From NCBI GenBank assembly GCA_023374045.1, contig CM041776.1, forward strand, positions 46,940,171-47,004,170: a stretch of 64,000 nt of DNA. The letters run 5' to 3'. The notes beneath the pieces are model-generated. The model was not told the origin of the DNA. It saw only the letters and a list, made by a program, of their open reading frames with translations, and did not search any database. This stretch comes from Limonium bicolor. Its lineage: Eukaryota; Streptophyta; Magnoliopsida; Caryophyllales; Plumbaginaceae. Position 1 is the first letter of the stretch. Every line of letters starts with the position of its first letter. Below, piece after piece: positions 35,761 to 46,927 of this stretch. The translations under genes were made by a program, and so were the position numbers.

Positions 35761-36156
35761 AGTAGTCCTCCCGCTTCTACTTCTGGTGTTGTAGGGGAAA
35801 TTCAGTCGGTCTGCCAGTCTACCCTACTCAAGGTGGACTCCTGATTATGAGTCAAGAATTTCAAAGGATCTTAAATTCCCCATAACAATCCCCTTCTAAT
35901 TATGCTACAATCTCACTACCCCAATCCACGGTTAGATAATTCAGATAGAACAATATTGCATATAACAAGTATAATACAATTCCACAATTGGATAATAAAC
36001 AACAGTCCCTGTATAATCTTCATACATCACACCCATATGTCCAATATAACTCAACAGCTCACAAAATAACACATAATCCATCATGACTTCCCCAAACGGC
36101 TTATCCCCAAATTATTAATCCGGTTTACTCAAGTTTTATCTTATTTCGAAAACAAA
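35761..36156 (-). other. E3 leader between primer-binding site and gag
   Basis: The expected 5' untranslated leader; no ORF or strong structure was recognised. Confidence 0.6.
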
Positions 36157-36168
36157 GCTCTGATACCA
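36157..36168 (-). promoter_or_regulatory. Primer-binding site of E3 (initiator tRNA-Met)
   Basis: On the minus strand TGGTATCAGAGC lies three bases after the LTR end. It is complementary to the 3' end of plant initiator tRNA-Met, the usual primer of Tekay/Del elements. Confidence 0.95.
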
Positions 36169-36171
36169 CCT

Positions 36172-38582
36172 TGTAACACCCTGGATTTTTACCTCAAAAC
36201 ATAGCTTATGAAATACAAATCTAATGGCGCAAACGGCATCAAAAACGGACTTCAAACGAGTCCTAAAAGAGCAAAACAGAGTTGGTCCGAACTTGTGTCC
36301 GGACATGGTAAGTTCGGACACAAGCCGAAGAGAAATAGACTGCGGAAAACCAAACGTCCGAACTTGTGTCCGGACATTGATGTTCGGACACAAGTCGAGA
36401 GTTAAAAGGTCTGAAAACCAAAGGCGTCCGAACTTGTGTCCGGACTTTGAAGTTCGGACACAAGTAAGTTTGAAAAGTCCGAGAAATTTTACGCGGCGTG
36501 TCCGAACATCAATGTTCGGACCAAAGTTCGGACACGCCAAACATAGCTTCTAAAACATTCGGGGCCTGTCCGAACATCGATGTCCGGACGGACGTTCGGA
36601 CAGGTCCTTCAGTGCAGTTCAGAAAACGTAAACAGGACCCAAAACCATTAAAAACTCTTATATAAAACACAATAACAATATGAGGAACCTTGAAAGATAA
36701 GATCATTGTCAAGTACTCAATACGAAGCTCAAACTTAATAAAACTGTTTCATAAATACCAAAAACTCAGTTAACCAAAACTCAATGAACATAACCTTAAC
36801 ATAGCAGCGGATCTCAAAACGTCCAGGGCATTACCCCACACCCAATTCCCATGGGTGCTCAGGCTAATGAACTAAATAACACTAAAAAAGTTAACTTCAA
36901 GTTACGCGGAAGCAAATAACATTTAATGTATAAAAGTTGAGAACTAAAACATCTCTCAACACTGAATCAAAACATCGCCTTATTAATATGTGGTCCCTAA
37001 ACTATGTGATTCGCCGTCCCGATCCCCACAGTTAGTCATCCACCTGCGATCATAAAACATAGACAGAAACACAGAAAGGATCGCACAAATCAGAAAAACT
37101 GAGTAAATTCTACCTCAAACTGTAAAATACATTTCAGAACACATTTGCCTTTAACAATCAGATGAGGAGATTTGCTGAACAGTTGAAGAATTTCCAGAAA
37201 AACATATAAATACCGAAACCGCAGTAGGGAGCTTTCAACAGGAAGTAATAACCACAATTCCGAACACGGGGTCACCTATGGGACCCCAAACCACAATTCC
37301 AGGACAGTCACCTATGGGACCGTCAAACAACCACCTCACCCTAAGTCCTTAAGTGTGCACACCCCCTATGAAACAGCAACATAGAGTAGATCATAGAGCT
37401 TAACTGCAACAATGTGTGCAGCGCAAATAATAACATGGGGAGCACCTATGGGCTCCCAAACAATAATAAATCCTGTGAAAGACTCCCAAAACCATTATCG
37501 AAACCACAATCTCAATTCAATTTCCAACTTCCAAATCCTCAAACCACAACCGAGATAAACACAATGAACCCTTTTCCAATATTTCGCAAAACCACAGTCA
37601 AATCCATTGAGCATAGAATTTACCTGGAACAACCAAAACCCTCAAGAGCCCAACTGCTCCGGACTATTGATAGCACTCGTCGATGTAATCGGCGTCTAGG
37701 TAATCAAAATTAGCAATCAGAATTTACCGAACAACGAATAAATAACTAAACAACTAAGTAGAATACATTACCCGACAATCTACCAACTGGACACCAGGGA
37801 ATAATCAACCTCGACGGAAACAGCGAGAAAACACCAAGGGTTTGAAGAAGAAGAAGAACGTGAAAATAAAGAGCAGAGTGTAGACGCAAGAACGGCGTAT
37901 TGAGGATGGGGAAATAGTGAAGAGATATCAACCCTTAAATAGAATTGTTTGTATAATGAAAAGAAAACCTAATTAAAGATTTATGCTAAAAGGAAATACA
38001 AATAAACATTTAAGAAGGAGTTCTAACTCTTGGAATTTTAAAATATCTCTAAAGGATAAAACTCGATAAATTAGAGATCAGTAAAAGAAAACTGATGGAG
38101 AAATTCAAAAGGAATAAATCAGAATGAGAAACAACATCAAGAATCAATTAATAAATATTTATTTGAAGGAGATAATTTAGAAAAGAAAAGATGTTGTAAA
38201 TAATTTAACGGTTTAACAAGGAAAGAACAACTCGTAAGAAGAATAAAAGATAATACCAGTAAAATTACTGAGAGAAGAATAAGGAGAGTTAACAAAATAA
38301 TATTTGAGTAGTCAAATAGAATTCGAACTCTGAATACTTAAAATAAGTTGGAGAATATTCCGGAATAGTACTCGGAGTTTAAATAACTTAGGGAAATTAA
38401 GAGAGGGAAAATAATGTTATATCTAATAGCGTTCAAAAGTAATTAAATCCATCAAAGCAACGTTACTAATATTCAGAAATACTTTAAGAAGAAAGATTAA
38501 TTCCCTGGGCCACCTAACCTCAGACATGTCACTCATACCATATACTATATTATTCCTAGCTTGGAATTTCCTGGGTATTTCA
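36172..38582 (-). repeat. 5' LTR of E3
   Basis: A 2411-base partner of 28668-31108, with the GTCCG/CGGAC hairpin cluster at 36276-36605. It differs from its partner by scattered substitutions and many 1-5 base gaps. Confidence 0.95.
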
Positions 38583-38587
38583 AGAGG

Positions 38588-39778
38588 GCTTAGTAAGGTC
38601 TGGGGATATTACCGAAATGGAGGAAGAGATTGAGTTAGGTATATGCAGATTTTTACCTTGAGAAAATAAGGAAGCTTGCTTCCCTTCCTTCTCCTATTTT
38701 TTAGCCGAAGATCCCCTCTTCTTTGACTCCCAACTCAGTCCTAGTTGCTAAGTCTTGAGGCAGCAACCATGGAAGTTGGGTTGTTGTTCACGGTGAAGGA
38801 AACAATAAGAGAGGGCTGGGGATCTTACGACTAGAGGAGGAGGATGGTAATGAAAAGAAAGGAGGGAAAATCGGATAATAAGATAATAGGTTCTAGGCTT
38901 GTGCAAAAGGTCAAGGTGGGAAGCTTCCTCTGACTGAAGATGTCCCTTACTCTTGCAGGAGTTGTCGGATAGGATAGGAATGGATGAGGTTTATTAGTAT
39001 ATTATAATCAAAGTACACTTTCTTATGTTAATAAGGTGAGAGTGATGCGTCTCTTTTATTTTTTTGGTAACCGGCCACACACCAAGGAAACCGTCCTTAT
39101 TAATCGGTAATGGTCAGGCCAAAAGGAGGGATAAGATTGTTTAATTTTTAAATGGTAGGAGTGTACTAATGTTACTTTAATAAGGTAAAGTGGTGACTCA
39201 TCTTTAATTATATATGGGGATGGTAACTAGCTGGGAAAAGGGGCTTATACTGGCGGAAATATAATAGCCAAGGTCAAGGAAACATATTGACCATAGACTA
39301 GATTAAGAGATTAAATGTTATTTTTGCACAATTTGGTTATTATTCACAAACCAATGCACATATTTTTGATTTTTTTTGAAAAACTTAGAATTAGGCATAT
39401 TAATGTGGTATATTATGTCACATTAGTATACTTAAGGGTATTCATGACCCTAAAATCAAACAAAACTCATTTTGGAGATAATCTCACAAAAATGTGCTTT
39501 AAGGAAGCTTACCACACATTTTTTATGTTCTAGTGAGTTCCTGAGCTTGGTTTCCCTTGGAAACGGTTTTAATGTGTTCATTTGAGTTATAAGGCCCGGG
39601 TTAAAATTTTAGGTCAAACGGAATTCGTTTGGATATTTAATCACCCTAAAAGGTCAAAGGGTGTAATTCTTGCTTTCTGTTAAACTTTGTTGTGTTTAAT
39701 TTATTTTTAAGGCATGTTTAGGCCTTAATTTATTTGATTATATGTTTAATCAATGTTTTATTAATTAGGGGTATTTCA
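38588..39778 (-). repeat. E2 solo LTR, outer (5' in LTR sense) segment
   Basis: The continuation of E2 after E3. It ends GGGGTATTTCA, the complement of the TGAAATACCCC start. The largest ORF (39315-39533) has no recognisable content. Confidence 0.8.
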
Positions 39779-39783
39779 CAAGG

Positions 39784-40016
39784 AGTGTATTGGGTTGAGT
39801 AGAGATGTTTGGTAACCTTGAAATGGTATTTGGAGAACTAGAAAGAGAAGATTAAAAATTGTAGCAAGTTGGTGTATTAATGCCTTAGAGCCTTTGGAGA
39901 GAAACTAGGTTGTATAACATTGAAAGAAAAGGATGAGCTTTGGTGTAGTTAATGCCATGGTCTAAGATGAATTGGGAACGGTCAATAAGTAGTTTGGTGA
40001 AGTTGGTAGAAGGTAG
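39784..40016 (+). repeat. E1 LTR, second segment
   Basis: After the right CAAGG copy, the E1 sequence resumes in the same style as 23600-23790 (TTGG-, GAGAA- and GGTG-rich). It is cut at 40017 by E4, so the rest of E1 should lie beyond the right edge. Confidence 0.65.
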
Positions 40017-40087
40017 TGTAGACACCAAAAATTCTCACCCTATAAAGCTTTTCTAAAATAATAAATAAAATAAGAGGGGTCGATGTC
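40017..40087 (+). repeat. E4 left LTR, first 71 bases
   Basis: Matches the first 71 bases of the right LTR (from 59608) with two or three changes, then is interrupted by E5. The right LTR shows the uninterrupted site GGTCGATGTCTTTC. Confidence 0.92.
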
Positions 40088-41875
40088 TGTTATACCCAAA
40101 ATTTTGACCCCCCCAGGTTAGGGTCTACGGGGTGTTGGTGTTGTGAGGGGCATTTTAATCAAGTAGTGAGGGATTCCGGCTCGATCGGTGCGTTCCATGG
40201 CATGGGGAGCAGCTTCGTCATTTTCAGGGGCGTTTTTGCAATCTTTAGAGGCTCCTAAGACCTCCTATAAGCTTTCTCTCTCCTCCAAAGGATGCTCAAA
40301 TCAGCTTGAAATGCTTTGATATTTTAACCCATGATAGAGGATGACATTCTAAGCATAATGGCGTTGGAATTTTGATTTTTTCAATTTCCAATAATTTCTA
40401 GCAATTTCTGACTGAATCTGACGGAAATTCAATTTAAAAATATCCCATTTAAAAAATCCGATTCCACTTCAGAAAATTCATAATTTCCATCCTTGACACG
40501 TGGTTAAAATTTCACAGCAAAATTCCTTTGGGAAGTCACTTAATTAAAATATCAAAAAATCTTACTTTTACTAGATTTTCTTTATCTTTAAGAAAGTCTA
40601 TATAAAGGATAGGTTTTTTGGATGAAATCAGAACCTCATATGCTCAAGAACCCTAGAGAGTAAAAAAACACAGCCTCCTCTCTCTCTCTCACGTTTTCCA
40701 ACACCGGGCCACCCAAATCATACCGAAAATCCCCCGAAATCACCATCTAAACACGTTTTCCAATCCCCAAAGCACCAATAATCATCAAAACCCCACAAAA
40801 CACCACCAAAACGTGAAGAACAGCAAGAACAACCAACAACCAGAAGCTTGGTTCGAAATCCTCTCGGGTCTGCCATCAACGGAGCACTCGACGAATCCCG
40901 GTGTGAAGAATCATCATGAATCCGAAGGTAAAACAGGTAGAAATCCCACTTTCCTAACTCTCCACGGTATTATCTGTCTTGCCTCAAAATTTGGGCTCAA
41001 ACTAATTCCTCTACGCTTCTGTATTGCTGTTTGTTTAAGCTTCTGTCCAATAACTTGTTTACTAAGTTTCGTGCTTAATTCGAATTCAAATTGAGAACTT
41101 TCAATCACTAACGTCTTGTACATCTTTCAGGCTACACACCCATAAAATTTGAGCCAAAAACACCTTCAGGAACAGCCTCAACGCCGCCGTCCGAGGGCTG
41201 TCCGCACCCACGGACGTCGTGTCCGGGGTCCCAGACTCCCTGTCCGTAAGCCCGGACGCTCACGAACGGCGGCGGGATTTTTTAAAAATTCAAAATTTAG
41301 GTTTTCTAATAATGTCCGGGCCCACGGACAGCCTGTCCGTGGCCCCGGACCTTGCAAATTTTCGTTTTCCTTTAATTTCGACTCTTCTGTATAATTAGGT
41401 TAACTGGGGTCCGTGGTCTCGAACATGGGGTCCGTGACTACGGACGTAAGCAAAATTCGACCTAATTCTGCCTCCGAAACCCTAGTTTAGGTAGCTTTCA
41501 ATTTCACTTTAGTTCTCTGTCAAAAAATGCTAAAAAACACAAAAAAACAGAAGCTCGCGCACTTAGGTTAAAACGACTTGTAATAAGCCGTAAATAAACC
41601 AAGTAGAGGAAAACCGACCTAGGAAGGGTAATGAAAGTAATTGAACCCTAAATAAGTCGAATATCAAGCCCCCGAACCCGAACTCTCCTTTCCTAATTTG
41701 ATATAGGTTAAAATTAGGTGGCGACTCATAATAGGTTCTAGTGAGCTAGCTTAGGCTTTAATAATTATTGTTTTATGACATAGTTATTAATCTTAGGTTA
41801 TATGTGGACCTAAAACCTGTTTAGATCCTAATCAACTTAATCCACATGGGATAGGGTTTAAAATCGAGGCTCACA
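40088..41875 (+). repeat. Left LTR of E5
   Basis: 1788 bases, TGTTATACCC to GGCTCACA. A promoter-like TATATAAAGG lies at about 40600-40612. GTCCG/CGGAC palindromes fill 41188-41445, one with 18-base arms and a single mismatch around 41314-41350. Confidence 0.95.
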
Positions 41876-41878
41876 GAC

Positions 41879-41896
41879 TGGCGACTCTGCTGGGGA
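41879..41896 (+). promoter_or_regulatory. Primer-binding site of E5 (tRNA-Arg)
   Basis: TGGCGACTCTGCTGGGGA starts three bases after the LTR end. It differs by one base from the complement of the 3' end of plant tRNA-Arg(ACG) as I recall it. The same 18 bases serve E4. Confidence 0.85.
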
Positions 41897-42908
41897 CAAG
41901 ATTCTTAATATTAACTTGTTTAATTTTAAGAAAGAGGGCTTAACTCGAAAATGTTTATTTATGGCTTTATTACATTGTTTACTTTTGTGCGCAATTCAAA
42001 TTTCTGTACTTTTGCATCATATGAGAGCGAGGGTCCACATAAACCGATTTCACCCCGGGACCCGTTTGAGGGTCCCCTGTCAGGGACTCACACCTTTTAG
42101 GTGATGTGAATAAGTGGGGGAAAAGAGGAGGGTGTCGTCTAACCACACCCCCTTAATACCTGGGCTTTAGCCCCAAGCATTTTCCTGGCAGTACCCTTAC
42201 CTAGCCCATTGTTTGGTCAGTCAAAGACCCGACCGTAGACGCACACTTAACAGTGATGTGAAAAAAGTGGGGAAGCCTAAAGAGAATAGCGTGCAAGCCC
42301 TATTCCTTTGCGGTGACCTGGGCCCATGCCCCAAGCACCTCTCCGGATCGATCCATACCTGGTTTGATTTAAACATCTAGTGAGGACATGTTGAATCTGT
42401 GTGGGCCTTGTTTGCTTGTGTGATCGGCCCACTACCCAGCTTAGAAACTGATAGGAATTTCTCCTACATCAACCTAGCCCAACCCGAATTTACGGCTTTA
42501 TTGTTTGCAGCCCAAAGACCTTGTTTGGTTTGAGTGAATTGTTTGTTCGGGCTCGGGCCCAAAAGTTTAGACTTAGGTGATTTCTCTCTTTCAGCCCAAT
42601 TTGAATTATCAATTTAGTTCTAGGCCCACGAAAAATAAATCCACCTAAAGCAATTCATGAAAATCCATCCGGCCTCTCCACTTCAAGGCTCATTCTAGTC
42701 TAAGAAAGACTTTCCACTCGGGCGTTGGCCCAAAGTCCTAGTTATAAGTATCATCTTTTAGGCTCAATCAGAATTACTCGGCCCAAACAAGTTTTAAATT
42801 AGAATACCACTTTATCAAGTACTCCTTCCCGGCCCAGAACTTCAGTCCAGTCCTCTTTTATTTTCTGACAGACGGCATTTTGAAAACAGGTAAACTGTCA
42901 TCACAAGC
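41897..42908 (+). other. E5 leader
   Basis: A one-kb noncoding leader, with GGGCC/GGCCC-rich phrases such as TCGGCCCA and AGCCCAA repeated between 42400 and 42840. No ORF is supported. Confidence 0.55.
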
Positions 42909-43742
42909 ATGGAGGGAAAAGGCAGGCCAGATGGTGTAGAAGATAGGATGGCAGAAATAGAGCTTAGGCTGGAAGCCATGACAAAAGATTTGGAAGACTT
43001 GAGAGACAAGATCAATTCTCAAGGTGTAGATTTGCATGTTCCAAGAAGGGCCACTGATGCTAGAACTGAACTTGAAGCCATGATGGCTGCCATGGAACGA
43101 AGACATAATAGTGTCAGGGATGCCATGGAATCCAACTATATTGCTGTAATTGAAGAATTGAAGGCAAAGGTTCTCTCCCTGGAGGCCGAACGTCAAGCTC
43201 AAGACGAACTAGCGGGCAGGCTTCTCAACTCTCTTCATGATCATACAGAAGCTGACCTCATCTGGGCCCAGGGTTCACAGGGAAATGTCGAGGAACTTGT
43301 TGCAAAATTCCAGAAAGCTATTAGGCAGCCGGAAGTGGTCAACCAGGCAGCAACTTGCATTCAAGGTTGCACCCGAAAACGGACTAGACAGCATGAAGAA
43401 GGCGCCAGTGGGTGGTTAGGAGGACCAAGTTGGGATGTTAGAGCAGTAGAGTCACCACAGCAGAACTCTGATCTGAGACAATTTACTAATATCGGCCAGA
43501 CACTAAGTCAAGCGCTTGAGGAACTTCGAAGAAGAAGTCTGCTACAACCAAAGGCCCCGAAGGTAGGACTTGCTCGATTGGGGAAGGATCCGAACCAATT
43601 CTGTCGCTACCATCAACTTCCCGGTCATGACACTTACCATTGCAGGGCCTTGCAGCATAAGATCCAAGACTTTATTGACCAGGGAGTTCAGTTCTTGAAG
43701 CGCGAGAACATTTTCGGAAGTTCCATGCCAGAACATCGCTAG
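42909..43742 (+). CDS. gag: E5 Gag-like protein: coiled coil plus zinc knuckle, capsid core missing
   Basis: An intact frame of 277 codons begins at ATG 42909 and ends TAG 43740-43742. Residues 8-110 are rich in Glu, Lys, Met and Leu in a heptad-like pattern (predicted coiled coil). Residues 190-210 form a second amphipathic helix. At 232-245 a C-x2-H-x4-H-x4-C cluster (CRYHQLPGHDTYHC) is followed by L-x-x-x-I-Q-D-F-I-D, the end of Tat/Ogre Gag proteins. The capsid region normally between these (W-x-x-Y-L...F-x-x-L) is absent, so the gene looks internally deleted yet still open. It may bind element RNA or join particles made by a full-length relative. No pol follows. Confidence 0.75.
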   Translation: MEGKGRPDGVEDRMAEIELRLEAMTKDLEDLRDKINSQGVDLHVPRRATDARTELEAMMAAMERRHNSVRDAMESNYIAVIEELKAKVLSLEAERQAQDELAGRLLNSLHDHTEADLIWAQGSQGNVEELVAKFQKAIRQPEVVNQAATCIQGCTRKRTRQHEEGASGWLGGPSWDVRAVESPQQNSDLRQFTNIGQTLSQALEELRRRSLLQPKAPKVGLARLGKDPNQFCRYHQLPGHDTYHCRALQHKIQDFIDQGVQFLKRENIFGSSMPEHR

Positions 43743-45540
43743 GAGTTACCTTTATTTTGTTTTCCCTGTTTGTTCCCTTAGTCATTCGGTATGGTTTCCT
43801 TTTTCCTTAGTTAGCTTAGTTGGTCGTTGCTTTTCTTTTGAAATAGTTTAAACAATAAGGGATTTTGTTGTCACACTTGTCTGCTATTAATAAGAGAAAT
43901 GTTCGTTTTGCTTTCATGAAAAGTCCGAATTAGTATTTATACATTCATTCTCGCATCTTTCGAAAAAAGGCACACTGTCTCATGGAACCCACCTGCAAGT
44001 GTTATAAGGTAGAACCTTTGTTTCCACAAATTCCTCTGTACAAAGCCACCACTCTACATACAAGCACCACCTTCATCATATACATCCCATGTGTCTCACC
44101 ACTCCACTTTCTCAACATTTCACCAAATACATAAAGCCGAAAAAAAATTTGTTGTCACAAAGTCACCCATCACCCCTCCACAGGATCACCTCATCACCAC
44201 TCACCATTACACACTCAACCACCCTCCACAAATAACCTGGGTATTCAAAAGGCTTGTCAAGAAACCCCACAGCAATACTGGGGGCAATCTGAGTTAAGGA
44301 ACGATAATGTTTATCTCTTTTGTTTAAATGTGCAAACAAGTCTCTGAGTGTACACTTCGCGAGAGTGCCTTGAGCGGTAAAACCAAGAGCGAAAGAGCGT
44401 GTCATTTTTACACGACTCTAGAAAGGTCACATTCAAAGGCAAGGTAAACAGCATGACTCCGACCGAAGGAGATAATTTGTAAATTTACGCTTAAACCTAG
44501 GAAAGTAACAAAGAAAGGATACACAACTATTAGGGAGGACGAAGCACCTAGGTACAGCACCACACAACCAAAAGCTTGTGAACCCTGACATTACACCCTA
44601 GGCACCCCCGCTGAGCTTTTCGTACATGACTTCTTTTACAACACTACAAGCTCCACAAAAAGCCAGCCAATGATGAATAACCGACCCGGTGACCAAAGGA
44701 AGCAAGGAGCCAGACTTCCGAACAACAACTTCACAAGCTCAAAGAAGCAAAATTGCTACCGGCGTGACGAAACGATCCGCAAATGGTCCCAAAGTGACAC
44801 AGGATCCAAATGAGCTAACATCAAAAACAGCTCTCAAAGTTCAAAACCGGGAAACACAAGAATCCCGAAGGAAAGGAGATTAAAAAAAAGGCAAACCTGA
44901 AAAGCCTCAAAGAAACCCAAAATCGGAAAAAAGAAAGAAGATGCAAGGAACAATCCAAAAGTTCCAAGTCCCAAGTTCATAAGCGAAGTCATCACGAAGT
45001 AGCCAAATGACTTCAAGGCAAAGAAGACAAGTCCGAGAGACGGTGCGAGTTGCAGCTTTGGTCACCCTTATAGCTCCACATATCCTAAACATTCCTCCAT
45101 TATCCTGTTATCATTCATCACACCCCATAGCCACGTTATAAGCTTAAAAGACTTCCGACCTAGTAGTTGTGTATCCAATCATGTGAAAGTAACAGGTTGA
45201 ACGCGTAAATCTAACAAATGTCAAATTCAATGGTCAAGATGTTTTGTCCAAAAGGAGAGCATGAGTGCAAGCATTAAACACTTTGAGTGTAGGATACAAA
45301 GCACCACATTAAGATAAACCTTGACCTTGTGAGAATGAGACTTGTTTTGTGCAATTAATCAAAGAAAATACTGGGGGCAATCGATCGTTCCGATTGATTG
45401 CCAAAAATCCTAAAGAACTCAGATTGCCTTAAGGAAACATACTGGGGGCAATTGTTGGTCCCAACAATTGCAACAACGACACCGATGGAGGCCCAAAAAC
45501 CCGAAACCCAAAGGTTTTAAAACCCTCTCATTCAAATATC
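43743..45540 (+). other. E5 noncoding region with polypurine-like motifs
   Basis: No gene is supported. ACTGGGGGCAAT occurs at about 44277, 45370 and 45447. The last is followed by a perfect 11-bp palindrome, GCAATTGTTGG/CCAACAATTGC. A block at 44531-44640 is shared with E4 (55728-55835). Confidence 0.6.
44531..44640 (+). other. Conserved noncoding module shared by E5 and E4
   Basis: Shared phrases in order: a GA-rich start ending GCAC(C/T)TAGG, then ACCAAAA(A)GCTT, then CCCT, then CCCCGCTGAGC(C/T)TTTC. In E4 the matching block is 55728-55835. It is recognisable though far from identical, unlike the surrounding sequence. Confidence 0.55.
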
Positions 45541-45740
45541 CACAGGCCCGTCCTAAGCCTCTACCTCCACATTCTAATATCCACAGGCCCGTCCTAAGCC
45601 CTTCCTCCACACTCAAATATCCACAGGCTCGTCCTAAGCCCTTCCTCCACTTTCAAACATCCTCAGGCCCGTCCTAAGCCCTTCCTTCACATTTAAACAC
45701 CCACAGGCCCGTCATGAGCCTTACCATCTCCAGGTTTGCC
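45541..45740 (+). repeat. 40-bp tandem repeat, five copies
   Basis: CCACAGGCCCGTCCTAAGCC recurs at 45541, 45581, 45621, 45661 and 45701. Copies are strongly alike. Confidence 0.9.
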
Positions 45741-45799
45741 ATAAACCTTAGTCCTTCTACATTCATCATGCACCTAACACATTTTCACTTAGATCCAAC

Positions 45800-46235
45800 C
45801 TTTAGGCTCGTCATAAGACCTAGATCCATCCTTAGGCTCGTCATAAGACCTAGATCCACCCATAGGCTCGTCATAAGACCTAGATCCATCCTTAGGCTCG
45901 TAGTAAGACCTAGTCGCATTCCCTTAGGCTCGTCGTAAGACCTAGTTGCATCCCTTTAGGCTCGTCATAAGACCTAGAACCATCTTTAGGCTCGTCATAA
46001 GACCTAGATCCTTCCCTTAGGCTCGTAGTAAGACCTAGTTGCATACCCTTAGACTCGTCATAAGACCTAGAACCATCCTTTAGGCTCTTATAAGACCTAG
46101 TTGCATTCCCTTAGGCTCGTAGTAAGACCTAGCGTTACCCTTTAGCCTACCCACTCTCATCAAACACATTGCATTCATATCATTCATATAGGCTCGTCAT
46201 AAGACCTAGTTGCATTATCCAGGCGCGTCACAAGA
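45800..46235 (+). repeat. 30-33-bp tandem repeat, about 13 copies
   Basis: The unit TTAGGCTCGTCATAAGACCT plus a ten-base spacer starts near 45803 with a strict 30-bp period for four copies, then drifts to 31-33. It is related to the 40-bp repeat just upstream through GGCYCGTC-TAAG. Confidence 0.9.
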
Positions 46236-46249
46236 CCTGGCGACAGAAA

Positions 46250-46415
46250 AGTTGGCGAGGTGATGGCAATAAATCCTCCGATGTCAACTTATTTTCGGGA
46301 TCAACGAATGGTGGGCGAAGGCAATAAGTCCCCAGGGTTTTTACCAGGAGTTATCCCTGCACACCGGCTTGGGGGGCGATGGCAATAAGTCCACATTGGG
46401 TCCAGCCAGGAGCAT
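46250..46415 (+). repeat. GGCGATGGCAATAAGTCC-type repeat, three decayed copies
   Basis: Copies near 46258, 46312 and 46374, about 55-60 bases apart, with only the GATGGCAATAA(A/G)TCC core well kept. Confidence 0.55.
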
Positions 46416-46445
46416 CAGCACGGGTTTCAGTCCCCAGAAGCATCC

Positions 46446-46495
46446 GAGCATCATCAGCATCATCATCAGCATCAGCATCAGCATCATAAGCATCG
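46446..46495 (+). repeat. CAT/CAG trinucleotide microsatellite
   Basis: A run of CATCAT and CATCAG units around 46450-46492, with GAGCAT and AAGCAT at the edges. Confidence 0.85.
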
Positions 46496-46543
46496 TTGGC
46501 ATTTCAACATTCTTGCATTTGCATACCACCCAGTTCTCACATC

Positions 46544-46810
46544 CTAGGTAGTCAACGCCTTAGAATCGCTTGACATTGCATCATTTCATGTATTATAGAT
46601 AATCGACGCGTTAGAACCGCTTGACATTATTTCGTTTTCGTCACCTAGGTAGTCAGCGCCTTAGAATAGCTTGACACATTTTCACTTATAGGTAGTCAGC
46701 GCCTTAGAATAGCTCGACAGCGTTTTGTTGTTTAGGTAGTCAGCGCCTTAGAATAGCTCGACATCGTTTTGTTGTTTAGGTAGTCAGTGCCTCCGAATAG
46801 CTAGACGCAG
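46544..46810 (+). repeat. 43-51-bp tandem repeat, six copies
   Basis: TAGGTAGTCAGCGCCTTAGA, then ATAGCTCGACA and a T-rich spacer. Copies begin near 46545, 46597, 46645, 46689, 46732 and 46777. Confidence 0.88.
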
Positions 46811-46912
46811 TCAACGCAGTTTCGCACAACATGGAGAATTTCGTGGAGTCCAAAATTTTGGGGCATCACTCGAGCATCAACCAGACTTTTCGCATCCACT
46901 ACAAAGTCTAGT

Positions 46913-46927
46913 TGACGGGGGGCAATC
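46913..46927 (+). promoter_or_regulatory. Polypurine tract of E5
   Basis: GACGGGGGGCAATC immediately precedes the right LTR start TGTTATACCC. GGGGGCAAT before the LTR is typical of Tat-lineage elements. Confidence 0.85.

Larger units (their letters stand above)
28668..38582 (-). mobile_element. E3: full-length Ty3/Gypsy chromodomain element (Tekay/Del-like)
   Basis: A complete element of 9915 bases on the minus strand: 5' LTR 36172-38582, primer-binding site 36157-36168, gag, pol, polypurine tract 31109-31126 and 3' LTR 28668-31108, bounded by AGAGG duplications. LTR ends are TGAAATACCC and GGTGTTACA. The initiator-Met primer site and chromodomain-type tail point to Tekay/Del. A hand comparison of about 360 aligned LTR bases near the 3' end shows about eleven substitutions and one small indel, so the insertion is not very recent. 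Gag-pol is broken many times. Confidence 0.95.
23796..39778 (-). mobile_element. E2: solo LTR of about 6.06 kb, minus strand, split by E3
   Basis: Read on the minus strand it begins TGAAATACCCC and ends GGTGTTACA, with matching CAAGG on both sides. Removing E3 and one copy of its duplication leaves 6063 bases (23796-28667 plus 38588-39778). I found no primer-binding site, polypurine tract or gag-pol inside, so this is best read as a solo LTR left by recombination between two LTRs. An alternative is an element with its interior replaced. It contains a CTCAGCG hairpin, a tRNA-like segment and a very AT-rich core (about 25620-27720). Confidence 0.8.

Noticed and set aside
23796..39778. E2 as a full-length element with E3 as its internal region
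   Set aside because: E3 has its own LTR pair and AGAGG duplication, and E2 has only one left and one right LTR end.
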